NCBI GenBank assembly: GCA_903813345.2
Contig: CAIIXF020000003.1
Span: 24,195,248-24,259,247 of the forward strand
From: Owenia fusiformis
Taxonomy: Eukaryota > Annelida > Polychaeta > Sabellida > Oweniidae
Direction: 5' to 3'
Length of the DNA stretch: 64,000 bases
Shown: one piece after another, positions 24,437-36,187 of the stretch
Layout: each line of letters begins with the position of its first letter
Numbering within the stretch: the first letter of the stretch is position 1
Made by a program: the position numbers and the translations under genes
Notes under the pieces: generated by a model
The model's input: only the letters and a program-made list of their open reading frames with translations
The model's database searches: none
Told to the model about the DNA's origin: nothing

Positions 24437-24600
24437 CAGTAAAACCTGTCTTATTATACCTCTCTAGTGAACACCTGTCTCTAGCGGACACCCTTCATCT
24501 GTACATACTTTACCGACTTCTGTATAAATTATCCTTATGGTAATGTAGACCGACAGTGAACATAATTTTGTGGCTCAATAGGTGTTCACATGAATTGTAA
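24437..24600. mobile_element. pogo-like MITE, copy b
   Basis: Starts cagtaaaacctgtc after TA; the interior matches copies a and c (gtgaacacctgtctc, ttctgtataaatta, ttttgtggctcaatag). The right end is eroded. Confidence 0.65.
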
Positions 24601-25205
24601 ACAAGAATTGATTGTAATACTTAAACAATGTCTGATATAAAAATGACATAATCATTTTGTTGGCTTTAACTTGAATACAACTCTTCATATAGGCTCATAT
24701 TTGAAAATATCAAAGAAAATTTGTGATTCAAGTATCTGTTTTATAAACAAGATAGCTAGTGTTTAGAAAAATGCAAGGCAAAGAGTGTTATGGACAAAAA
24801 AAAATTGAAAAATTACTCTCAACTTGTCGCTACTGTTTGTCCAATTATCAATTTACATGAACACCACAGGATGATAACGCTATAAGATCTATTTTTTAGA
24901 CTACAATGAAATCATAAATTTTTGATATGGTACAGTGATTAGGGAATTGCCATGAGTGAAGTGGTATAGTTATGGGCTGCCATTTAACATAGAATAAGCA
25001 CTTAACTGCAGCAAATCAGAACTCACAAAGGGCAACATTTGAAATAATATAGCTAAATTAATTAGCTGATTGCCAGATACAAACAGTTCAATAAGCAGAA
25101 CTTTATTTTCCTGCTCTCCTACCTAACGACTTAGGAATGTATATGCATATTACGCTATCATCTTATTAATCATCTGATTGAATTGTCTGGTAAATGCTAG
25201 AAGTA
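24601..25205. other. Intergenic DNA, nothing recognised
   Basis: AT-rich, no frame or repeat noticed. Confidence 0.45.
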
Positions 25206-25932
25206 CAGTAAAACCTATCTAATCCAAATGTCACTATAGGATGAGCCTAAAGTGTTCCACTTAGCAGGTGTTCATACTTCAAGGTTTCCAATTATCAAAT
25301 TGGAACAGAGAAAAAGTATTCGCATGGAGATGTGTTCACATTGAGATGTGTTCACATTGAGATTTGTTCACATTGAGATGTGTTCACATTGAGATTTGTT
25401 CATATTGAGATTTGTTCACATTGAGATGTGTTCAGCTATACATGTTTAAATTTACCCTCCAAACATGTTATAATGTTCACATTGAGATTTGTTCACATTG
25501 AGATTTGTTCACATTGAGATGTGTTCAGCTATACATGTTAAAATTTACCTTCCAAACATGTTATAATGTTCACATTGAGATTTGTTCATGTTGAGATGTG
25601 TTCACATTGAGATGTGTTCACATTGAGATTTGTTCACATTGAGATTTGTTCACATTGAGATTTGTTCATATTGAGATTTGTTCAGATTGAGATTTGTTCA
25701 CATTGAGATTTGTTCATATTGAGATTTGTTCAGATTGAGATTTGTTCAGATTGAGATGTGTTCACATTGAGATTTGTTCATATTGAGATTTGTTCAGATT
25801 GAGATTTGTTCAGATTGAGATGTGTTCACATTGAGATTTGTTCATATTGAGATTTGTTCATATTGAGATTTGTTCACATTGAGATGTGTTCAGCTATACA
25901 TGTTTAAATTTACCATCCAAACATGTTATAAT
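25206..25932. repeat. 16-bp minisatellite in a composite array, next to a pogo-like MITE end
   Basis: cagtaaaacct at 25206 is a pogo-like left end. From about 25322 the 16-bp unit (a)ttgagatttgttcaca repeats around 30 times with g/t and c/t/g variants. A spacer of about 41 bp (agctatacatg to aacatgttataat) interrupts it at about 25433, 25526 and 25888, giving a second-order unit. The GTTCAC core is also the interior word of the MITE family, so the array may have grown from a MITE. Confidence 0.8.
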
Positions 25933-28370
25933 CATCTAAGAAAAACATGTGCGGAAACAATAATCATAAATAGATGGTGAATCAAATAGGTTGTTCATAA
26001 ACACACATATCTCCTTCAAGGTAGAGGATGGGTGTAAGTTTATCTATGTTAAAAAGTTTGTCAAAATGAAGAGAGAGTCGGACAACACTGGTAAAATCAT
26101 GTCTAAAAATGACCACCGATAGAGGGATCCATAGATGTATTGCCAAAATAATGTGTGTTGATCATTCTTGCATGTATTTTCATTGGCCTATAAAATATCA
26201 TCAAAATCATTCTACCACTATTTTTTTTCAAATAGCTGCCAAGCAAGTCATTGGAAATGATACTTGCAAATCCCCCCACACTTGCCATGTATACCTTTAT
26301 ATTAATGTATCATCTAATATGATATCTCTCTTGGAGAAAAATGCCTTGAAATGTCATCGAGACCTGCTACATTATTTTCTTGAAAACAAATCAAATTTAG
26401 AAATATGAAAATAAAAGCTTCGAGCTAAACCTGACTTGGCTGTAACAGTTAATGCAGTGCATATTTTTACTGATTTAAATGACTTTTAGACAGACTCTAA
26501 TTGTTCTTATACATCAAGGCGTAGTGTCTAAAAACCTTTGACATGATAATCATTTTTGGCGTAACATGTTTACAGGTTTATTTTTCTCGTATTAATTGAT
26601 TTTCTGCTCAAGGCTTTTTAAGATTTAATTACGACTACTCATGCCCTGGGCAAAATATATTTATTACATAGAATTTTGTAAACATTCATTACTTTCTGAA
26701 TTTTATTACCTTTTGAAATTGAATTTCACCTCCACCTCTATCATATCATCTATCTTTATTTTTAAAGATCAAATTTTCACCAAGGCTGAATTTTCAACTA
26801 GATCATTTTATATTGAGTAAATGAAATGTTGAATGCTAATGATATTTTGATGTTGGTAAGCAAACATATCATCTTGTCAAAAAGATTTATTGGTTTTTTT
26901 TTGGTAAATATTTGGCAAATCACTTGTTTAAATTAACTCTCTCCCATAGAAGTGAAAGTCAGCTTCACATTATGTATATACAATATCCTTGAGTCCAAAA
27001 ATAAAAATTTTCAGCCTATTTGATTGTGAGTACATCATTGGATAAAGAGGATATTTTTTCTTGGAGGTTTCACTCTTTTTCAGATGATCTGTAATGTTCA
27101 CGTTAATTATCAAAGCTTTTGAAAACCAGGATAAATAACATTTAAATCTCACTAAGATATTATAGGGGGTTTTGGATCTCTGTAATTCTCTTTGGCTCTT
27201 GATTATGGTTTTAACTTTGCATGTCGTATAGATGGAAGCCTGGTCAATATTTTACAATGAAGCTTTAAAGGCCCTATGTAAAGTTTAATCACTTTGGCTT
27301 ATATTGTAGTCGTACATATTTTTATCAAGATGTGATAATATTCAAAGGTTGTTTTGAATAAAGTCAGATATGTTGATACACTATACATGCATTCCACAAG
27401 GTTTCAAGAAAAAAGCCCGATGATGCAGTCACTGAATTTGCACCGCCACTTTCCTTTTGGTATGACAGAGTCTGCTATTTTATCACATAAGGTTGTTTTT
27501 ACTTTTGTAAGAAAAATTAATAAATTGCATTTAAGTAACAACTGCAAATTGTAAAATTGCACAGTTTGTATATTTATTTCATAATAAATAGTTAAAGCCA
27601 CTTGTACATGTTAAAAGAAATAAAATTAATGAAAATGACATTATATCCAACGCAGAATTGTCTATTGGTCTGATGATGTCATAATGCTTATTGGCTAGAT
27701 GCTGCCACAGAATAATAATAAATATAGTCAGCCTATTTTGTGTGATATTTACAGTTTATATGAATTTGATGGATAAAATGCATACTTTTTCAAACTTTTA
27801 ACCAATTTGAAAAAATCTTTGCAGTCTGTGCTATGTAAATGATATGTATGTTTGTTTTGTGATCTATATAATCATAACAAAATAAAGCAAAACTGCTAAG
27901 TTCAATGTTTTTATAGAAGCGAGAAACAAGTATAAATTAAATCAACAGGCATGGGCAGTCAATGGTCAATGTATTGGAATACCACAAAATCTTTTTTTCC
28001 TGTTAGAACATTACATTGAACCTACTTGCTCATTAATATACCATTATTTGTTTCACCCCTAATGAAAATCATGAAATATACTGTAAAAGAAGCCCAACAG
28101 GTGAAACGTAGATTCTTCAAAGGGCACATGAGGTATAGATTAATCTTCCATATAAATAGTCTTGTGTAAAGTTGTCTAATTCCCAATATTCTTTTTTCTT
28201 TATAACATATGGAAGTTGTATATATTTCAATCCAGTATATTTGTGCTCTTCTTATAACATGTGGAAGTTGGTGGCATATTTTACTCCACTATATTTTCTT
28301 TTCTTTTAGAACAATCAATTCAGAAAATTTTCTCTTTTCTTGATTTTTTTGTCTTATTAAACTATACTTA
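25933..28370. other. Intergenic AT-rich DNA, no gene recognised
   Basis: Open frames of 60-99 codons (the longest at 26109-26408) show no domain or splice context. A CCAAT-like/TGATGTCA pair lies near 27660-27690. Otherwise nothing. Confidence 0.5.
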
Positions 28371-28758
28371 GGGGCCGGGTCAATGTTTCAATGTCTGTCA
28401 AAAAACATAATTAATTTAGTTAACCCCCCTCTCCCCCTTCTAAAGAAAGTCAAAATATTGATTTGTGCACAGTGTAGATGAGTCAAAGTGTTGATTTGCA
28501 ATATACAAGTACAACCCCAACATGCATACAATATCTGATACTGCTATAAACAACACATTTCAAATTCTCTTTATATATACCTGTTGAGTATTTTTAATTA
28601 TCATACTATGGCTGTCGAACCAGGAATTACATAAGACGAAACGCAGAGAAACTCTAAAAATCAATGTCTGTTACTTAATTAGATAGCGTTAAACCCCCTC
28701 CCCCTTTAACATAATTAATTATGTTTTTTGACGGACATTGAAATTTTGACCCCGCCCC
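28371..28758. mobile_element. MITE with ~50-bp inverted ends (GGGGC.GGGTCAA)
   Basis: Left end ggggccgggtcaatgtttca and right end (tgaaattttgaccccgcccc) are inverted copies. They continue inward through atgtctgtcaaaaaacataa and its complement. A C-rich block flanks each inner arm (aacccccctctccccc and aaaccccctccccc), the second not inverted. No coding capacity. It lies just downstream of the CD225 gene stop. Confidence 0.75.
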
Positions 28759-28847
28759 TTGAAGTTTGAAAAGGCTAAACAATGATCTAACTCAGAATAA
28801 ATACTTTTTTTCGGCAATTTGGACATAAACGTCGATGATCAGGCTTA

Positions 28848-30575
28848 CTATAAGATATTGACCAAAATGAGAGTTAAAATGATGACCACACCAATTAGAC
28901 AACCAGCAATATTGATATTTCGTGCATTTCTGCTTTTCTGTTGTGCTGTTCTCATATCGCCATTAGCTGCTGCTCCACGTGATGCAACTGATGTTATAAT
29001 TGCCCAGATACCTAAAATAAGATAGTAAAATGTATATACATTTGTGAATTATATACAGTAAAACCTGTCTTAGTGAACACCTTTCTCCAGAGAACACTTG
29101 TCCCTAGTAGATACCTCTCTTACGCACATACTCTACTGTCCTTTGTATAAATTACTCTCTCTGTAATGAAAACCTAGATAGAGTGAACACATTTTTGTGG
29201 CTTCATAGTTGTTCACTGTACACAGGTTTTTCGGGAGTCAAATGGTAATTCTCTAAATACATAATTTTTCTATTAATTTTCAAAAATTGAGCCATTTTTC
29301 AAATATTAATGCATAATCTAAAATTGAGACCCAAAATAGCCTATTTCCAGGCATAAAATGAATGCCTTTTTGGAGAAGCTCTGGGAGCCCTGCCCTCTAG
29401 CTCTCTAATCCTAATCCAGCAATGCATCATTTATTTATCATATTATAGCAATTGATATAAACTCACATACCTAGACAAAGACAGCAACACAGTGTAGTTA
29501 TGATAGACCATGGGAGGTAATCAGGAGGAGGGTCGTTATTACTAGCCCATACAGGTGTAGCACCCTTCTCTGTTGTAGGCTGGGCTGTAACAGGTGGATG
29601 TGTATACAAGGAACGGGTTTGACCTGGTGGTGTACAAGGGATACCTTGAACTGCTTGGGGGTATGGGTTACCTTGACTTGGCTGGTTATAGGGACTGCCT
29701 TGACTTGGCTGGTTATAGGGGGTGCCTTGACTTGGCTGGTTATAAGGGCTGCCTTGACTTGGCTGGTTATAAGGGCTGCCTTGACTTGGCTGGTTATAAG
29801 GGCTGCCTTGACTTGGCTGGTTATAAGGGCTGCCTTGACTTGGCTGGTTATATGGGCTGCCTTGACTTGGCTGGTTATAGGGGCTGCCTCGACCACCATG
29901 GAGTTGGGGGTCAGATTGACCTTGAGAAAATGTTTCAGTATCAGCATTGCTTTTTGGAGAATCAACCTTGTCTTTGTCAATATTTGCATCATCTTGACCT
30001 TCCTGGATAAACGGGCCTCCTGGATTTGTGTCTGGATTGGCTTGCCACTCAGTTGGAGAGAACTCAGGTGAAGGCATATAGAGGGCTCTTGGTCCTCCAC
30101 GAGTAAAGGGGTCAATTTGAATTGGTTGTTGAACATGGTCACTGGGAGCTTGAACTCCTTGACCTCTTTTAGCATAAGGACTACCTTCCGATATCCGCAC
30201 ATAAGGATTACCTCCTGGTCCAGGGTCATTTGGATCAAATTCACCTTCTTTGTATACGGCTGGGTAATATCCTGCATGATCTTCATTACCACTAACATTG
30301 TATGCAACAGTGTTATCCTGATGTGGATATTTTCCTGTTTGTGCATTAGTTGCATCCTGATTTCCTGTATTGTCCTCTTTTTTCATATCATCATTTCTTA
30401 AGGGAAAATCCTGGCTTGAGTTTGATGGAAATGGAGGTGTTTGGGATATATGAGGCTCCCTTGACTGGGGGATCCCACCTGCTGGATCATAGTAAGGGGT
30501 ATATGCTGGTGGAGGCTCCCTCACAGGCACTGCCTGGTAGTCATATCCCATGTTTTGTCCTTTACCAGCTTCCAT
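28848..30575 (-). CDS. Proline-rich CD225/dispanin (IFITM-like) membrane protein, 2 coding exons
   Basis: Coding exons are 30575-29471 and 29011-28848 (GT-AG, in phase), giving 422 residues. The long N-terminal part (about 1-350) is proline-, glutamine- and asparagine-rich with PPAY and PPDY motifs (PPxY, known elsewhere to bind Nedd4-type ligases). It holds eight 9-residue repeats SPYNQPSQG. The C-terminal CD225 domain has a membrane-dipping segment YLPWSIITTLCCCLCLGIWA with a three-cysteine cluster (likely palmitoylated, by family analogy). A basic linker SRGAAANGDMRTAQQKSRNA follows, then a final hydrophobic helix ending in NIL. The start chosen has a strong context, gccaccATGg, 11 bases after the exon 2 acceptor. 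An upstream exon at 31557-31548 could add MADDIAT in frame. Family is firm; function (membrane remodelling, antiviral or synaptic) is not readable. Confidence 0.9.
29056..29232. mobile_element. pogo-like MITE, copy c, in CD225 gene intron
   Basis: Starts cagtaaaacctgtcttagtg after TA; ends gttcactgtacacaggttttt. Lies within the 459-bp intron between the two CD225 coding exons. Confidence 0.7.
29665..29900 (-). repeat. 27-bp coding tandem repeat (SPYNQPSQG)
   Basis: Eight units, seven starting with S and one with T, plus a ninth degenerate one (NPYPQAVQG). At DNA level the units are nearly identical, with one or two silent changes (tataggg versus tataagg, tataTgg), so the repeat number is recently expanded and probably polymorphic. 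Confidence 0.9.
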
Positions 30576-30639
30576 GGTGGCAATATCTGAAATATAAAAA
30601 AATTCAGTCATTTTTTTCCTATTGACTGTATCTGTCATA

Positions 30640-32059
30640 AAATTGCATCTGCACTCTGGGGATGCATGCTCTTAAGATAGAATATGGTACCTCCAGCCTT
30701 TATTATGGAGCTGTTACACTTAGGCTGTGTGGGCTCATTGGCTGCGTGAATTCTTTAGGGCAATCAGCAGGGCACAGCATGAATACGTTATGGGCAAAAC
30801 AAATAGTTTTTCAACAAGATATCTTCCATCACACCAAATTCAAAATTTAATTGATTAATTAAAAAATTGATGCCTGAAATTAGCCACATGATGGGGAACT
30901 GTTACCCCATATGGCTAATGTGACAGCTACTTTATAGACATTAAGAAATCCATCATAGCAATTATGACACTGCATGGATGAATATAATATAACAATTTAA
31001 TATAACGATGCACTTTAAGACGTTGCGATATGATGCATTTGATCCATGTAGCATGAACACACATATAGCACTTAATGTGTTCAGATTGTGTACAATATCT
31101 GTTCGATATTTTCAGTTTTCATCGAATTAAACTACTTCATAGTTGACGTTATACTTTGATATTTGAACCAAATCAGGCTTATATGACATAGAACCTTGGA
31201 GTGTAACAATTTGTTCATATATCGTACATGGACGCCACAGTTTGGTCATGTTAGTTTTCAATATGTGGAAACTGGACATCTTAGCTCTCTATTTTAACTC
31301 TCACAAGGTTACCGCATCACCGAATATCAGTTATCTTATCATATGTAAAACTAAAATCCCAGTTACCTTCCTTTAAGCGGTGGAAGATATCGTTAAACTG
31401 TGGTGCCTACTCATGGTACATGAACAAATGATCATACTTCAGAGTTTTCATGTCATGTACATAAGCCTGTGTTCAAATATCGAAGCATTACATCAACTAT
31501 AAAGTGGTTTAATTTGATGAAAAAAACATATCGAGATCAACTCTAACCATCCGCCATCTTAGATACGAAGGTTACCGTCGTTATCTTCACTTGGTACTGA
31601 CCAGTGCTATTGCTAAAATCTCAAGTGGGTGTTTGCCCACTTGCTTTGATGCTAGGGAGATCACTACATGTACTTTGTGCAACCATAAGGAGGTGGTGAT
31701 GACATTATGAAAGGTTGTATCTTGTTATATTCATTTTGCTTTAGATGTCTATTTGTCTATTAGGCTTGCCATGACGCTGACAGGTGGTATGTCTAAATGC
31801 TGTGAATTGATAACCTAGCTGCCATTCCTTTACAGTACATACAACTTGTTGATAGGGAATGGGATTTTCAATGTGTTTAGATATTTAGGTGTATTTTATT
31901 TCACTTTTTAGTAAAAATGTACAATTAAAAGCGTAATTATATTGGAAAAAGTGACTATTGATTTGTTCTAAGGAAATTGATAACTAACCATAATTTTGGT
32001 TGTTATACGTATATGAACATTTAAAAAAAGATAATATATAGAAATTGAGTATTATCTCT
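30640..32059. other. Upstream/intronic DNA of the CD225 gene, with a short CACC-type MITE remnant
   Basis: Mostly AT-rich without frames. 31602-31665 holds ends of the CACC-type MITE family (ctcaagtgggtg.ttgcccacttgc..t.gatgctagggagatcac), a deletion derivative of the copies at 34090 and 42130. Confidence 0.5.
31548..31575 (-). promoter_or_regulatory. Possible first exon and start region of the CD225 gene
   Basis: On the minus strand the sequence reads AAGATGGCGGATGGTTAGAG. AAGATGGCGG matches the initiator-linked YY1 motif. ATGGCGGATG followed by GT would splice to exon 2 (acceptor at 30586) in frame, adding MADDIAT before the MEAG start. The donor GTTAGA is weak, so this is tentative. Confidence 0.35.
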
Positions 32060-32174
32060 AGTCAACATCCTTCCTTCGCACATACTCCACTAACTTCTTT
32101 ATTAATCACTCTCTATGTAGTGAACACTTGCCAACACTGAACACAAAAAATGTTCAGTATACACAGGTTTTACT
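32060..32174. mobile_element. pogo-like MITE, copy d, left-truncated
   Basis: catactccactaacttc, agtgaacacttg and ttcagtatacacaggttttact match the right two thirds of the family. Confidence 0.6.
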
Positions 32175-32523
32175 ATATTAGTAGATGAAGCTATCTTGAA
32201 GACATGAAATCATTCTGTTGCAAAGGATATTTGCAAGTGTGACCTTGATTAACGTCATTAATTTTATGAAGATCTGCAACCAGGTTTTAACAGTTTGCAC
32301 ACTGTGATACTCTGTAGCAACATCTCATGTAACGTGTTATTATGATGTAAAATGAGTATTCTAGCACAGATGCACCAAGCAGTTGAGTTTCATTAATTAG
32401 TATATTGAAAGCTCAGTATGTGTAACATCACTATAATGTCTTCTTAGCCCAAGTTGAGTGGTTCATCACAAACATGTATGCGGAATACATTGTCGGCTAT
32501 TATGATGATTTTATTGACCAAGC

Positions 32524-32701
32524 TTGCATTTGTGAATGCAACATGCGACTGTCAGCTGTCGGATTAACCTTCTATTTTATGACCAACTCATTTGAATATG
32601 AATGGAATAGTAGCAGGTACTATTCATATTTAAATGAGTTGCCCATAAAATAGTATGGAAATCCAGTAGTCGACAGTCGAAAGTTGCATTCGCGAATACA
32701 A
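32524..32701. repeat. Fold-back element with ~80-bp arms
   Basis: tttgtgaatgcaacatgcgactgtc and its approximate complement (gacagtcgaaagttgcattcgcgaa) bound inner matching blocks ctattttatg..caactcattt and aaatgagttgcccataaaatag. The loop is near 32610. About 85% arm identity, non-coding. Confidence 0.75.
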
Positions 32702-33616
32702 TCAACCATTGCAAGGCTTCCTGATTTGACGCCTTCTAAATCCACCCCTAGTATTTCCCATCTTAATGCTAAAATCTAGTTTTCAGCTTGATGGGCCTTT
32801 ATGCAGATCGGAAGGTATCACACAAAATATATTCCCTAACCTGGTAAATAAAATATTCTTACCTCATTAAACAGATCTCTGAATTAAACAAAACCTCTCC
32901 TAATTCAGAGAATGAGCCTGTACAAATCTATCCTTCAATATTCTTGGTTCGCACTGCTGCACTCTGAAAATTTGTTTCTTAACACAGGTAGAACCTTTAG
33001 ATCTCCTGCTACAGCTTACCGATTGTTCTTTGTGTTGAAGAGCATTCCTCATAGTTGCTACAACCATACAACTAAAAACTAATTTACACTTGATGAAAAA
33101 TTGAGTTAAAATGATAAAGAACATATCTCATTTTTTGCATACTGATTTTAGATGCTTTTTAGATTGATTTGAATTTGGTTTTAGTATTTTATAAAAGTTC
33201 TCACATTTTCTTACGAGAGAAGAAATCAAATGTTGCGTGTTAAATTTTGTAAGGGAGATATGGCAAAAACAAATGTGTTTACAACAAATATAACCCAGAA
33301 GCCCATGTAATATATGAGTTAGGGGGTGTTTGTGAGGCTCAATGTTCCTAAGAATTTGCCAGTAGTCAATTAACCTGTCTGAATCAATCAATGGTTTTGT
33401 GTCAGTGGATTTGTTTGTATGAGCTTGGTTTGCATTTTATTGATCTATAAAATTTTTAGTAGGTCAATATTTTTGTGACCTCATTTTAGGTTTTAGGTAT
33501 ATAATCAGGGTCAGTTGCAAGGAAATAACAGGTGATTAACCGTTGTGTATGTATGTGAATGATGTTTATTCTTGGGAATATAAAATGTTTTAACAACAAA
33601 TAGGGTTGACATTTAA
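32702..33616. other. Intergenic DNA, two unconvincing minus-strand frames
   Basis: Frames of 74 and 87 codons at 32900-33124 and 33128-33391 show no domain or splice sites of note. Confidence 0.45.
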
Positions 33617-33998
33617 AGAGAGAATCAGATCTAGCGAGCATGCAGCCTAACAAAAAATTGTTTCAATTTTAGAAAATTTCTGGCTTATGTCATTCATTGT
33701 CATGTCTATTTTCTATTTTCTTTTTTTAAAGTGCACACTTTATTTGAGAAAAACGTAAGATTTTTACAATAATGTATCTTTTTTTTTTCTATTAGAATGG
33801 TTACCATTCTTATTATTTGGGAGAATTTAAACATTTTTCAGACATTTTTTCACTTTGAATCCATAATAACTTCACCAATTTATAACATATCATGAATCTT
33901 TTGGGAGATATTGTATTTGAGATTGTAAGGAATAGATTGGTAGGTCAATTGTACATGTTGCTTGTAATTTTGTCACCCCCATAGATCTGATTCTGCCT
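33617..33998 (+). mobile_element. TTAA-type MITE, copy 1
   Basis: Ends agagagaatcagatcta and tagatctgattctgcct are flanked by TTAA (33613-33616) and CTAA (33999-34002). Shares its whole length with copies at 45888 and 56835. TTAA targets fit piggyBac or Kolobok; the ends do not look like piggyBac CCCT, so Kolobok-like is the better guess. Confidence 0.8.
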
Positions 33999-34089
33999 CT
34001 AAGATAAAGTTAAAAATAATGGATACTTAATGCTGACATCTTATTAAGAATTGGGTAATGCTGGATAAAGTGCAATGTTTATCACCATA

Positions 34090-34289
34090 GTGATATCCGC
34101 AGCATTAAAGCAAGTGGGTGCAGCACCCACCTGAAATTTTGAAAACAGGCTTGTACCCACCTGAAAATCTACTTGCACCCACTTGAAAATGAGAAAATCA
34201 TGAAAATGGGCATATTTTGACAAATTTTTGTCTCAATTGTGAAAATGAGAATTTTGCACCCACTTGAGAAAAAATCCTGTGGAGATCAC
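34090..34289. mobile_element. CACC-type MITE, copy 1
   Basis: Ends tgatatccgcagcattaaag and (inverted) cctgtggagatcac. Interior words are cacccacctgaaaatct and gagaattttgcacccactt. Matches 42130-42331 along its length (about 85%). Confidence 0.75.
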
Positions 34290-34465
34290 TGCACCATGTG
34301 CCATGTTCCTTTTGCCCTGGGTGTCAGGACCTTTGGTCACTATGGTAACCATTTCAATTTAATATTGTTACAATAATTTTTTTGCTAGATCAAAATGTCT
34401 CGATGCATCAAAAATCCCAACACAGAATATTAAAAATAAAAAATGCTCCCTTATACTTTTATTAC

Positions 34466-34593
34466 CTTTTTCCGTCTCATTTTTCATCACATCTCCATAA
34501 ATGTATTTCATCTGATCCATCCACAAGGTTCTGTAATCTGTAATCTGATCAAGTTTCTTATATTTCATACAGATTAATTGATTCGGTGACAAG
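34466..34593 (-). other. Possible orphan coding exon, unrecognised
   Basis: A 42-codon open stretch (contains MKYKKLDQITDYRTLWMDQM) runs from a TATATAG acceptor to a GTAATA donor on the minus strand. Its composition looks protein-like, but no family was recognised and no partner exon was found. It could be an exon of an unseen gene upstream of, or alternative to, the CD225 gene, or chance. Confidence 0.25.
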
Positions 34594-34699
34594 CTATATA
34601 AATGTATGTATATAAAAATGTTATAAAAGACAGATCATATGATATTGGATTTATCCCATGATACTAATTTTTTCCAAAGTAAGACTTATATTTTTCATG

Positions 34700-36187
34700 T
34701 TCTAGTTATTAGACTCCAGATGTCAATCTGGAGTCTATTGTTTTTGCCAGTATTCTTCTTTATTATTATTATTCTTCTACAAACGTTTTCTCCTTAACTA
34801 GAAGACATTGAGTCAAGTCCTGTATATGGTCAATTTAGGTCCAGTATCTAGTTTCTCGGAAATTGGGTCAATTTTTTATCTAGGTCAAAGGTCAAGAACT
34901 AGGTCAAATCTTACATTTTCAACATTCTATCAATTATCTTCGTCGTTATTTATCGAAACGTCTTCGTCTTTTTTTCAACATGTAGCTTAGAAAAAGCCCT
35001 TTCATAAGTGTCCCTGTTTTTTTTAATTACTCTTACCGATTTTGAAATATGGCGTCCAGAAAGTAGGTCAAAACAAAAGTTCTCCAAATTCAGGGTATGA
35101 GTTATGAATTAGGGGTAGAATTTTGTCAGGAATCTGAATCTGCAAACCAAATTTCGATCCGACTTCCGGTTCGGAAGTTATGTCGTTTAAAAAGTTCAAA
35201 AATCGCTAAATTTGGTGCCCATGTTAAGTCAATGGGAAAAAAGATTTTTTTGAAGTGAAGAATAGGAAATATAGACTGAGTTCAGCTTAATTTAATGAAA
35301 GCTTTTAAAAGAAGGGGACCTAAAAAGCCATCTAGCTTCAAAATTTGGACACCAACATGCCTAGGTCAAAATCTAGGTCAAATTCAAAGGTTTTCCTTAT
35401 TTTTGCGATTCTGACACTACACTTCAATTTTATTCTTTGAAATTGTGTATACATGTAGCCAAGAGTGTGCTAATAGTGTTAGCCTTTTGCCGTCAGAAAG
35501 TATTTTGATCCACTTTTGAGATATGGTGTCCGAAAAGTAGGTCAAAAGAAAAGTTCTCAAAATTCAACGTATGAGTTATGAATTAAGGATAGAATTTTCT
35601 CAGGAATCCGAATCTGCAAACCAAATTACGATCCGACTTCCATTTCCGAAGTTATGGCGTGTCCAAAAAGTAGGTCAAAATAAAAATTCGCCAAATTTAA
35701 CGTATGAAATAGGGGTAGAATTTTGTCAGGAATCCGAATCTTTAAATCAAATTTCGATCCGACTTCCGGTTCGGAAGTTATGGCGTTTTGAAATTTCGGA
35801 AAATCGATCTGATGGTATCCTGATAGAAAGTCAAGAGTAGAGAAGAAAATATTGAAAAATTCATCCATTCTTCCTATCTGATCGTATCCTATCCTTCCTA
35901 TCTATCCTTCCTTCGTATCCTTTCCTTCCTATCCTCTCCTATCATATCCTTTCTTCCTATCCTCTCCTATCATATCCTTTCTTCCTATTCTGTTCTATCC
36001 TATCCTTCTTTCTTATTCTATCCTATCGTTCCTTCCCATTCTATCCTACCTTCCTATTTTATCCATCCATCTTATTCTGGATGACTCAGTTTATTCTGGA
36101 TGACTCGGCTTATTTTAGATGACTGGGCTTAAAAAAGTCTAGATCTGGAGTCTGAAATTGAACTTCGTTCAATTTCCAAAGTCTAGT
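34700..36187 (+). mobile_element. Helitron/Helentron-like non-autonomous element
   Basis: Left end region has a perfect hairpin agactccagat-gtca-atctggagtct (about 34709-34734). The same atctggagtct recurs near the right end (about 36143). The right end has a hairpin attgaac-ttc-gttcaat (36157-36173), then CTAG (36183-36186), followed by T. That is the layout of a Helitron 3' end (hairpin about 10 bases before CTRR, insertion before T). The interior repeats a ~90-bp block three times (35099, 35576, 35701) with gatccgacttccg.ttc.gaa, and ends in a TATCCTTCC-rich microsatellite (35875-36070). No Rep/helicase is encoded. Confidence 0.55.

Noticed and set aside
26109-26408. 99-codon plus-strand frame with scattered Cys and His
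   Set aside because: The spacing fits no zinc-finger pattern and no splice sites frame it.
29594-30071. Plus-strand repeat frames over the CD225 gene (for example GCLDLAGYK repeats)
   Set aside because: Antisense shadows of the 27-bp coding repeat; the minus strand has the domain, splice sites and a strong start context.
30576-30638. Upstream Met extension of the CD225 frame
   Set aside because: The extension reads through a clear acceptor (tatatttcag) into intron; the Met after gccacc is better.
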